NCBI GenBank assembly: GCA_945901965.1
Contig: CAMDMN010000023.1
Coordinates: 1-14,698, forward strand
Direction of reading: 5' to 3'
DNA length: 14,698 nucleotides
Source: Legionella genomosp. 1
GTDB taxonomy: Bacteria; Pseudomonadota; Gammaproteobacteria; Legionellales; Legionellaceae
Position numbers and translations under genes: made by a program. This document shows, one piece after another, positions 10,701 to 14,688 of the stretch; within the stretch, counting starts at the first letter, position 1; each line of letters starts with the position of its first letter. Under the pieces are notes generated by a model. That model searched no databases and was not told the DNA's origin. It was given only the letters and a program-made list of their open reading frames with translations.

Positions 10701-13700
10701 AATTAGAAACAGTTGTTCGTGGAGCAAACCTTACACAAGAAGAGATAGATGTGACATCTAAGCCGTTGGCCACATTATTTTTAGATAAAGATAAACCAGA
10801 AGTAGAATTGGCAGAATTAGCCGCACGTGGCATGGAATACCTTTTAGAATTAAACGAGAGAAACTTTATTCCCTGGCGCTCCGTCATGACGGTTTCTTTA
10901 TTAGCTGCTATTCAAATTTCTGCGGGGGCAGCCTTAGTTGTGTCTGGTTTTGGTGCTACAGTTGGAATGGGACTCATTACCGAAGGTGTTGCTGACGTAA
11001 TAACAGCAGCTCGCGCGGTAATAACTCGGCAATTTACTTGGACTGATTACTGCAAACAAAAAGCAGTGAGTTTAGTGATTTCTGCAGCATGTATGGGCTT
11101 ACAAGCAATAGGAAGTGCTGGTCGCGCTGTAAAAACTATGGTGACGGCAGCGAGCGAAGAGGTTTTAGTACAAGCGGGTGAGGCAGTAGTCAACAATGGG
11201 CGTGCGGTTGGTCAAACGTTAGTACAAAGCACCAAGCAATTACAAGTACTTGTTACGAAACATATTGGTGTGTCTTTAGCAGAAGCGGGTGCACGTGAAG
11301 TCTTAAATAATGCTGCAGACAGCTTATCACATGCAGCATTTGATCAATTTAAACCACAAATATCTGCAGCAATTCGTGCAGACGTTGATGTTAAATTTTG
11401 TGATACAGAACTAAGTCGCCTCGTTGCTAAGTTATATGTGTTAGATGAATTACAAAAGTCTTCACGATTTACACAACGCACAGATCATTTAGTTCATGAA
11501 ATTTTAAATCCTGCCCGTTCATTTTGGCGTCAACAATGGGACTCTATTGGTTTACCGTTGGTGAAAGGATTGCTTTCTGCGCCAGATAAGTTACGTACTC
11601 CTGCTAGTGTCGGCTTTAGAATGGCTGGAATACTAAATGGAATAGGTGAAGTTATGTTTGTTATAGATCGCTTTCATGGTGAGCTACATCAACAATTAAA
11701 AGGGATTGATGCTGAGTTTTGTTCTATGCCAAGCTTGTTACAACAATATTGCGCGTTGACTGAGGAAGACGCTTTGGCAATTACCACGATGTTGCAACAG
11801 CACGATGTGATTCGTGATCATCAAATTATTTCTATTGAAAAATTGTTGAAGATTGACTTTAAAGCTTATCACTTGCATCAACCCAAGGTTGCAGGTTTCT
11901 TAAGAACATTACATGGAAAAATGAACCTGGTAGAGGCACGTCCCTTAGTGAGTATGATTGCTAGATTAATGACAGATCATATTATTCAAACTGCGGAATC
12001 ACAATTGGTGATGCCACTGACTAGTTATGCTGTAGGAGAAGGAGTTAGTTTTGTTTCCTCGCAAATTCAGCAAGCAATTATACGTGCTGAAACTAAAGTA
12101 AAGATGAGTGAACTTGAGGCAGAATTGGTTGTATTAGAGACAAAAGATTCAGCAGAAGCCGCTAATGATGCAGTCGCAATATTAGGGGACTTAGCAGAGA
12201 GTCAAATGGTATTAGCTAGTGAACAAACATTAACTTACGGGGCTGAGATTCATCGTGTCGCCGATAAGAAAGTAATAGCTCATAGTCAATGTACTATGAT
12301 ATCTTCTGCCGCAAAAAAAGACGATGGTGTTAAACGATTATCTCCGCAATCGCAAGATGAAGTTTCTGCTTGTGCTGCAAGTGTACGGGAAGAGGGAACA
12401 GCTGATTTATCTATTATGGTAAAAATGGCAGCTGACAATGATGTGCCTTTAAAAATAGTAGATGCTAGCTATTCCCCGACTGAGCAGGATATAGCTAATA
12501 ATGTCCAATTCGCAGTATTCATTCCTGGGGATTTAACGGCAGATGGTGCAGCAGAAATAGGTCATTGGTGTACTAAAGATAATTATGGGGATTTAGTTAG
12601 TATTGACTCAGAAGGTAATGATTGTGGATATGCTGTGATGTCACAACTCATTAGACAAGCTGGGAAAGGAGAAAAATCGGTAGCAGAACTGCGCGCTGAA
12701 ACGGCTAACTCTATTGAAACTAGTCCATCTTTTTATTATGCACTCGAAGCACAACATTGGTTGCAATCTTATAATGCGAGTGCTGCTAATGATCTAGTGT
12801 TTAATGGAGGTAAAAAGAAGAAAAAAGAAGATATAGTATTGAAGATAGATGATCCTCAGATGAGTATAATCAATGATACTTATAATGCATCTCAAGCCAG
12901 TTATAATAGTAATTGTCAAACTATAGGTGAACTTGATCGTATTGATTTTAAAAAAGTTAAGGGATTCAATACGGCCATTGGGGTTTATAGAAATCGTAAT
13001 AATGGAGATATTGTAATCGCTTTCCAAGGAACAGATTTTGAGCGGTGGAAATCTGTTGTAGATACTCTGCCTCTTGTTAGCGGAGTCGAACCAATTTGTA
13101 CAGGTCATTCAGAAGTAACATTAAATAACTTTCTAACACAATTGCAGGGTTCTCATCCAGGTTCTAAAGTTATTTTAACAGGACATTCAAAAGGAGCAGC
13201 CCTTGCTTGCATATTATCAGAGAGATATGGTTTACCAGCTATTGTATATGATAATCCAGGTATTGGCGGTAGCCACGACTTTAATAAAGTTCTTAGTATT
13301 CAATCAACTCCAAATGCTGTAAATGGTCGCAGGTTTGCCATTGAGGGCGCAGTAAGTTATGGGACAGATGGCTTTGGAGGATCAATTACCGATATTTCCA
13401 CTTTAAAAAGAGGAACTGTCCTTGATTTAAAAGATGGTGCTGGTTTATGTCGCCGTTTTTGTAGGTGGGTTGGTCATTTATTAGTAATGGATTCTCATGC
13501 GCTTAATCATATGGGAGATTTGATTAAGGACCATAAAAAAAATAAAAAGCACATTAAAGCAGCGTTACAAGAATTCGGTTATGGAGCTATTGATAATGAA
13601 GCAGAAGAGAGACTCCGAAGGGAAGAAGAAGCAAGACTTCGTAGAGAAGAAGAGGCGAGACTACGAATAGAAGAGCGGACACGGGTAGTAGATGAAGTGA

Positions 13701-13912
13701 GGCGGCGAAGAGAAGAGGATAGTCAGCGAAAAGCTGCTGGACTGCCAATAGATACTAGTCGGCCAGATCCAAGAAAAAAATCATCTAACGGTTTTTTTGC
13801 TGTAGTGGATCCATCTCAGGAAGGTACAGAGTTTCCAGGAACAATTATGCAAATAAAAATGGAAGAACAGCGGAGTCAAGCTCAGGAAACGCTTAGGCGA
13901 GCAGGGCTTTGA
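1322..13912 (+). CDS. Giant multidomain protein: ankyrin, solenoid, SecA motor, Cys protease, lipase
   Basis: One frame of 4196 codons runs without interruption from ATG, with a good Shine-Dalgarno, to TGA at 13910-13912. I see no N-terminal signal peptide. Domains in order: ankyrin repeats (about 1-130); helical solenoid with HEAT/ARM-like units (clear from about 560 to 1700); SecA-type DEAD motor (about 1940-2520; GEGKT with Lys2005, DEVD 2106-2109, GLTGT 2329-2333, GGRGMD 2449-2454, ARTARQG 2484-2490); TPR-like repeats (about 2640-2720); hydrophobic segment (3188-3262); helical region to about 3540; GHW/DCGY module with His3748 and Cys3768; lipase with Ser3956; coiled-coil tail (4091-4196). 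The SecA-to-GHW part recalls giant eukaryotic proteins from memory. It is not the housekeeping translocase: it is over four times SecA's length and is fused to effector-like parts. A role as a host-directed effector or toxin is inferred from the ankyrin, protease and lipase modules. No partner operon is visible. Confidence 0.85.
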   Translation: MPELIEAADLGNTSRIRELVERHDSKTTIDFTIGDDPRTPLFFAAANNHLDTVRYLLAKGAYPDVADAHGWSVLHVAAQKGSLDVIRELKKAGANPFAVNELQHTPLEEAKLSEMINETRRGEVSSLLHEWMIGFNAKALLSQYKSFDTEFISKNLTLAYKKDQSFHFHYPKILRHIVRKQGLSSEILQLIYDDFLKVDLDARDTHLLDLAQIIKYSVMHGSAITIEQLINGLKTVADPVVQAELLYAITHKIKKESITLESTQRQAIQEFAKSNCHFFDNSFFDIPRLTDVEASFISASSKLSDRKVLSLPKTEVVKELHTTRVTHVHKQAEQVDLDIKTLLDLLKKKNQGTQKRRQFGQMPLISDTAGNDQQWYRSTFYEVKNLYARAESTLSLKEYDKDTYLPEKLLSPDSKWFAGTEICKFFIDRMICSIFATVSEKQKLHPRAITKLMLCIDTLDSFKQKLFGTHNNADIAKKLIDDDIREQRYKGDLGIIANIAGKLYSEGLIRHEKKEKKGFLFVTWDEVKVWYSPVDAKIISIIDSELNTMRAEALTAIYNSIRRDPSILSAKDLKKIQERLRDSDREVKKLAIKIISVLDDSPGLDPSELLSAYLSQLESTELSQEETEIAINYFIKQLSREGASQLITETHITRIIACISKPQFNSANRLGFLDIIFAYQASVRRLSLPQLQSIVSFMTIAGQDELTEECIRIILQYADKEKTLPSNVLDELTRVAHSISPRASSLLVMVIANLGATAFNYNELAFKLQDESVMVQEGDKLVFVKRSKDHASSPSVASLLAQSILQALSLSTPKAANVDTVTKLVAALHSEDKTTKILSARVLFALLSKNLLPKLIDQTELFDLQMAIQDPIADVTVYATLFYLEGLRTHAKQTSPILTSHLNYLPKLYVLDRLLFSTSDYTEQVNGALFEIWSKEVRKKQLLTDDFFNLVDMVFVSINGQEHPAARQFLTIISDYISIAKHPIPVKMIHVLENLLCTPGYGVQAQTMLLGIIRNGQAVGERSLMIFKDQLFKEENNTEIIECLMLADMQQDLPEDVFAIVEMEEAVSCLEQVVTDEYAWQTIETATARGSKLTTHAINFLTRINSLTPTLLSIYKNMVANGQMLRTEQLDLLFEQYRHDESIRCDLLAIFLGVEKNGQVLPDKLLTYLEPSLTDPAVLSLFLNKAQRGEQLSAVVIERIIQFAVTGVWDTSLSRSVELSIKSALLNFISQQMQKIEKPGAEYEAIFLRSITDSHHQLVEYGLNGLMNLQEHGDLSLSTIDQLCTKLSNCHDLREKTSIQALLSKAKLTASNYSACKLLTIGNLSDEDYLTLCEEHFKVAGLFAANVNRIHQIALSKPQLQERALTLLLSCIKPGELTEHQLSDLKKLKLGSKSCLGEILNRLRSKLEPTVLKLKLEEHIKVWEDSVLPMLPAKLSTSAHSSVFFSPIDLEKEALLRSIAEQEISEEVLTEYYRLFSRLADTDLQAVSLKLIPFFLSAEDEHLRLVVLKLIILSCGRVPSCYQTFLEALLTDADPKIRSQAFLGLMHLPSMDLSADFTEVCSDLMNEIEMYSKVRVENLKYLQIIFSLNECHFPVGMPEETWIKCFILADWYALWQLNDVEKYALYEKWSVVEELLPNPDVVLTWLHALPDLSHAQLSAIMQNMEYLAEDLTSLINNPLTDFVSLRKTWLKRKLMGDTTAARSEKPLLTIDPVILDDVLQMLARDLPLEVAERWLPCFIQCNRIDEIRKLIKLVGKYKELDFLDCDVSDATLDQLDHAVQMKILSHQFMRLAEKDHLHASLNKLLIKGWSFEQLERLIEVARTKSDRFENDLLQCLTVLANYEVSAQHIDRIADLMLKHDSSRWVLQLNELVIEESFSLTPIIKNPEQLLADLIKDNEGSALVSGLTKELLSDMQQIVGGQLPVCTWSREQILEWSGRVKSQPEYFSDKAHLVEAIALAARAYFILTGFQLTNTQILSCLLALKEVKDSKEVVGRLLQVQTGEGKTAIISIIAIIKALQGQKVDVVTSSPVEAERCAREQMAFYQLFGVSVADNLDRSPYLKGAKRCYRSDVVYGEMAQFQFDALRDEYALLGTRGGRPYGAIVADEVDSMMIDDSTKIAKLSSTIAGMDQLREPYYFVTYQVKYLLDHIIDIDGQTYYFPGKVEIKKDGRYELHYCDKDGLKKIDDLRELIKFSDVNSVGGECITGDATVYIEQAIERYLDELISGGILTIPEHFKDLFAKQKSKWVKNAMAGHAEFHENMHYIVQDNLVKPVAYTSNGVVQNSTQWNDGLQQALQIKHHLAVSSESFTTNFISNWAYFERYKGLVCGLTGTLGTPFARTNLEKTYHVQCVDVPSMRQKQYKQLPTMVMANQRAWMSEIYFETMHEVNKNRGVLIICQTIDEVLSLEQFIKANNRAALVKTYTMNGCDQEKAIERIQPGEIFIATSLGGRGMDIKADAINRAGGMHVILASALDDRNSKQALARTARQGKLGTGRRILNQNQLLALGYQQDDLKDIEGASERFEAEQLDLLFGKPLELIKLKDLLFKKFCALLLEIRSDAKKKSRGLVRDATDTVLSIFSDLNPRAYETNVVAAIEERWAMLLLKIEDGTITPESVETEYKAFEAQIRKEYELQTLLQNPCHLIAVGNELVADSYFDEAKKYYDRAIAKDEKASAAAYVGRAWIHLKNRLPNYKNLAIEEFSSAIRLLYDELAHTQALQVLMQEQHIALHSKLMQQLTQRINLIGSYVKSIESAVESIKRSQRLMTVTTRKHYQNKNSSKPYYNAEQSGEHSTQLEVARIDGHLPFELSAAANYDLSFNHLTVYQDMGSIDQATKTIEAAFAAKVDDGDEKKSILDNYRGLSIEMPLIDLAAIKDFFSPDVVHKQLSQPAALKELEAKISYLHKWTRGILSSQKVTIEIFSGETLVTQRKEVALLEALELVRSTAADKTISLRYLKANKTVNSLSAELLDLNKTEAQLRLKDINSSSFDLELMGTTEQLLAILEDEPSLSQGTLVEFEKSKRVERDLYRDSLLQLLREKPTDKLTVRFNLLTRDRALTIIEHCNEVKLNLRCNEIDVAASLPGLESGIANVQFTKLDQTVSTELIGRLREKRHEFIVSFADLTKTQLETVVRGANLTQEEIDVTSKPLATLFLDKDKPEVELAELAARGMEYLLELNERNFIPWRSVMTVSLLAAIQISAGAALVVSGFGATVGMGLITEGVADVITAARAVITRQFTWTDYCKQKAVSLVISAACMGLQAIGSAGRAVKTMVTAASEEVLVQAGEAVVNNGRAVGQTLVQSTKQLQVLVTKHIGVSLAEAGAREVLNNAADSLSHAAFDQFKPQISAAIRADVDVKFCDTELSRLVAKLYVLDELQKSSRFTQRTDHLVHEILNPARSFWRQQWDSIGLPLVKGLLSAPDKLRTPASVGFRMAGILNGIGEVMFVIDRFHGELHQQLKGIDAEFCSMPSLLQQYCALTEEDALAITTMLQQHDVIRDHQIISIEKLLKIDFKAYHLHQPKVAGFLRTLHGKMNLVEARPLVSMIARLMTDHIIQTAESQLVMPLTSYAVGEGVSFVSSQIQQAIIRAETKVKMSELEAELVVLETKDSAEAANDAVAILGDLAESQMVLASEQTLTYGAEIHRVADKKVIAHSQCTMISSAAKKDDGVKRLSPQSQDEVSACAASVREEGTADLSIMVKMAADNDVPLKIVDASYSPTEQDIANNVQFAVFIPGDLTADGAAEIGHWCTKDNYGDLVSIDSEGNDCGYAVMSQLIRQAGKGEKSVAELRAETANSIETSPSFYYALEAQHWLQSYNASAANDLVFNGGKKKKKEDIVLKIDDPQMSIINDTYNASQASYNSNCQTIGELDRIDFKKVKGFNTAIGVYRNRNNGDIVIAFQGTDFERWKSVVDTLPLVSGVEPICTGHSEVTLNNFLTQLQGSHPGSKVILTGHSKGAALACILSERYGLPAIVYDNPGIGGSHDFNKVLSIQSTPNAVNGRRFAIEGAVSYGTDGFGGSITDISTLKRGTVLDLKDGAGLCRRFCRWVGHLLVMDSHALNHMGDLIKDHKKNKKHIKAALQEFGYGAIDNEAEERLRREEEARLRREEEARLRIEERTRVVDEVRRRREEDSQRKAAGLPIDTSRPDPRKKSSNGFFAVVDPSQEGTEFPGTIMQIKMEEQRSQAQETLRRAGL
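3002..6421 (+). other. HEAT/ARM-like helical solenoid (about residues 560-1700)
   Basis: Repeated helix pairs with the HEAT/ARM signature recur, for example KIQERLRDSDREVKKLAIKI near 574-594 and LLTDADPKIRSQAFLGL near 1529-1545. Between them are many units of the form 'G..L....L..L...L.d', such as NGQVLPDKLLTYLEPSLTDP near 1158. Spacing is irregular, so I cannot give a reliable repeat count. Such solenoids form long curved scaffolds for protein binding. The flanking regions (about 130-560 and 1700-1940) are also helical, but I recognise no named domain in them. Confidence 0.6.
7139..8881 (+). other. SecA-type DEAD motor domain (about residues 1940-2520)
   Basis: All core motifs of a SecA/superfamily 2 ATPase are present in order: QTGEGKTA (2000-2007), VVYGEMAQFQFDALRDEY as the counterpart of SecA's TYGTNNEYGFDYLRD, ADEVDS (2105-2110; Walker B as DEVD, as in SecA), GLTGT (2329-2333), IATSLGGRGMDIK (2444-2456) and QALARTARQG (2481-2490). 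Catalytic Lys2005, Asp2106, Glu2107, Arg2485 and Arg2488 are intact, so it should hydrolyse ATP. VDVVTSSPVEAERCA after motif I is the eukaryotic giant-protein version, as I remember it, rather than SecA's HVVTVNDYLA. A SecA-like preprotein crosslinking region is not obvious. It may unfold or translocate polypeptides; the substrate is unknown. Confidence 0.85.
9245..9481 (+). other. TPR-like repeats (about residues 2642-2720)
   Basis: LVADSYFDEAKKYYDRAIAK, followed by ASAAAYVGRAWIHLKN and LAIEEFSSAIRLL, shows the A-x-x-x-Y/F-x-x-A-I spacing of tetratricopeptide repeats, about two units. It follows the motor directly and could hold substrate or a partner near it. Confidence 0.6.
10883..11107 (+). 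other. Hydrophobic segment, possible membrane insertion (residues 3188-3262)
   Basis: The long stretch from VMTVSLLAAIQISAGAALVV through GFGATVGMGLI (3188-3219) is uncharged and strongly hydrophobic. EGVADVITAARAVI and FTWTDYCKQKAVSLVISAAC (3238-3257) follow. The pattern AGAAL...GMGLI.EG..D.I.A..A.I...F.W..Y..QKA.S is one I recall from SecA-like giant proteins of animals and protists. Two membrane-spanning helices or a membrane-active hairpin are plausible. Most of the protein is otherwise soluble in character. Confidence 0.6.
12449..12808 (+). other. Putative papain/OTU-like cysteine protease module (about residues 3710-3829)
   Basis: FAVFIPGDL leads to GHW (His3748), then VSIDSEGNDCGYAVMSQLI with Cys3768, then VAELRAETANSIE. 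OTU and related papain-like peptidases have a DGNCLF-type nucleophile motif followed by an LR-containing helix, which this resembles, with Gly-Tyr replacing Leu-Phe. The candidate His precedes the Cys, the reverse of classical OTU order, so it may be a permuted papain fold. Similar GHW...NNCLF...LR modules close eukaryotic SecA-like giant proteins, from memory. Activity (deubiquitinase, protease or acyltransferase) is not determined. Confidence 0.5.
12863..13585 (+). other. Class 3-like lipase / alpha-beta hydrolase domain (about residues 3848-4088)
   Basis: IVIAFQGTDF (3897-3906) is the beta-strand plus oxyanion-hole motif of class 3 lipases. KVILTGHSKGAALACIL (3949-3965) is the nucleophile elbow GxSxG with Ser3956. 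IVYDNPGIGG (3974-3983) matches the strand that follows in these lipases. Candidate catalytic His is His4059 in DSHALNHM; the acid is uncertain (Asp3977 or a later Asp). An acyl-ester hydrolase or phospholipase acting on host lipids fits the context, by inference. A KKKKK run (3831-3835) separates it from the cysteine module and may be a hinge or basic patch. Confidence 0.7.
13610..13681 (+). repeat. Three 24-bp coding repeats in the coiled-coil tail
   Basis: Three consecutive 24-base units encode RLRREEEA, RLRREEEA and RLRIEERT (residues 4097-4120). The two identical peptides use different codons at several positions, so the duplication is old or selected at protein level. They sit in a highly charged E/R-rich helix, a predicted coiled coil or single alpha-helix, that continues to about residue 4135. 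Confidence 0.75.
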
Positions 13913-14067
13913 AGAGACTATGGTTAGGTTGATCAAATAAGTTATATTAAAAGATTTATGGGTTAATTAGCACCAGTTTTTGGACAAGATCATAAGAGTT
14001 TTTTTGCTTGCATTGATAATATGATAATCTACTTAATTCAGACCTTCAGCTTAGGACCTCTAACTAT
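13913..14067. other. Non-coding gap after the giant gene
   Basis: I see no gene here. A run of seven T (13999-14005) follows the giant gene by about 85 bases but has no stem in front of it, so I do not call a terminator. TCAGCT (14046-14051) and AGCTGA (14082-14087) form a short 6-bp inverted repeat straddling the point where the recombinase remnant breaks off; it may be chance. Confidence 0.4.
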
Positions 14068-14214
14068 TTATCTGTATGCGTAGCTGAGAATAGTAAATGG
14101 TGATTTATCAATATTATTTAAATAGCGAATAAATTCTGTGATTGGTTGTATTGGCAAGTGATTATTATCTAATACCAACCAACTGTGATTTAGTTTAATC
14201 TTTTGAACTTTCAT
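14068..14214 (-). pseudogene. Truncated tyrosine recombinase/integrase (N-terminal stump)
   Basis: The minus strand reads 48 codons: MKVQKIKLNHSWLVLDNNHL, then PIQPITEFIRYLNNIDKSPF and TILSYAYR, then TAA. This matches the start of tyrosine recombinases (phage integrase/XerC-D type): a VLD.N.LPI.PI..F..YL lead-in and the S..T..SYAY.L core-binding helix. The full protein would be about 300-400 residues with a catalytic R...H-x-x-R...Y domain. All of that is gone; after SYAYR the sequence stops matching in any frame, so a deletion or insertion joined unrelated DNA there. The start is intact: GGAG lies 6 bases upstream (complement of 14221-14224). It is transcribed toward the giant gene. I infer a remnant of an integrated element; a functional product is unlikely. 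Confidence 0.65.
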
Positions 14215-14223
14215 AATTAACTC

Positions 14224-14260
14224 CAACGATGATTAATAAATACGCTTAATTCTATCGTTG
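14224..14260. repeat. 7-bp inverted repeat upstream of the recombinase stump
   Basis: CAACGAT (14224-14230) and ATCGTTG (14254-14260) are perfect inverted copies separated by 23 bases, directly upstream of the recombinase start; the left arm touches its ribosome site. It could be an operator or part of an old recombination site. It is short enough to arise by chance. Confidence 0.35.
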
Positions 14261-14442
14261 AAACTATCTTGGCCTACGGTCTGATTATCTATATTAAAGG
14301 TACTAGGAATAAATAGTATTTAAAGTATTCAATGATACATAACGTTCTATGAACTATATATAATATATCTTTTTACTTTGTTCATATAGGATTAATATGA
14401 ATATTTTATTCATTTATTGATCGACATACCACCAGCAGAAAT

Positions 14443-14472
14443 TTGCTTCCGTACTGATTAAGTGGTACACTT
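14443..14472 (+). promoter_or_regulatory. Possible promoter and palindromic operator of the toxin gene
   Basis: AAGTG-GTA-CACTT (14460-14472) is a perfect 5-bp palindrome ending 6 bases before the ATG at 14479. It overlaps a possible -10, TACACT (14466-14471), with TTGCTT (14443-14448) 17 bases upstream. A second half-site, TACCAC (14427-14432), is inverted relative to GTGGTA (14462-14467). Toxin-antitoxin operons are normally autorepressed through such palindromes. No Shine-Dalgarno precedes the ATG, so the message would be leaderless or nearly so. Confidence 0.35.
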
Positions 14473-14478
14473 TAGTTT

Positions 14479-14688
14479 ATGAGAGAAAACAATAAAAAAA
14501 CAAAAGAAAATATAGTCTTTAACGGAGTTAAATTCGTTATTGAATGGTACTTTGACTATAAAGGGCACAGTAATGCTTTAGATTATTTTGAATCATTAAC
14601 AGATGATGAACAAATAAAAGCTCTTGGTTTATTTGAGTTGATGGGGAATATAGGAGCCATTAAAAATAAAACAAAATTTAATTATTAA
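14479..14688 (+). pseudogene. Gp49-like (HigB/RelE-superfamily) toxin, prematurely ended
   Basis: The 69 visible residues match the N-terminal half of phage-derived Gp49-like toxins, ribosome-dependent mRNA nucleases of the RelE/HigB superfamily: VIEWYFDYKGHSNALDYFES, then LTDDEQIKALGLFELMGNIG and AIKNKTKF. In this family the sequence normally continues with something like RNEGDKIYAFKP to about 110-120 residues, including the strand and residues needed for RNA cleavage. Here the frame reads NY, TAA (14686-14688), then EDK. That aligns without a gap to the expected continuation, with TAA where Glu is usual. A point nonsense mutation is the simplest explanation, but only 10 bases remain in the window, so decay further on cannot be judged. 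A downstream HTH antitoxin would be expected and is off the window. Confidence 0.6.

Larger units (their letters stand above)
14215..14478. other. Intergenic stretch between recombinase stump and toxin
   Basis: No coding sequence is supported in these 264 bases. They are very A/T rich. A perfect TATAAT lies at 14359-14364, but I find no convincing -35 at 17 bases. The stretch also holds the 14224-14260 inverted repeat and the palindrome before the toxin gene. Confidence 0.5.

Noticed and set aside
12794..13108. 104-codon minus-strand ORF opposite the lipase domain
   Set aside because: Its translation is low-complexity Ile/Asn/Ser-rich with no family resemblance, and it is fully opposite a recognisable lipase domain; other minus-strand frames inside the giant gene look the same.
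13970..14005. Insertion-sequence end or intrinsic terminator (CCAGTTTTTGGACAAG and a T7 run)
   Set aside because: No matching inverted end or transposase remnant is visible, and there is no GC-rich stem before the T run.
14359..14364. Strong promoter at the perfect TATAAT
   Set aside because: No good -35 at 16-18 bases, and the surroundings are repetitive TA-rich sequence.
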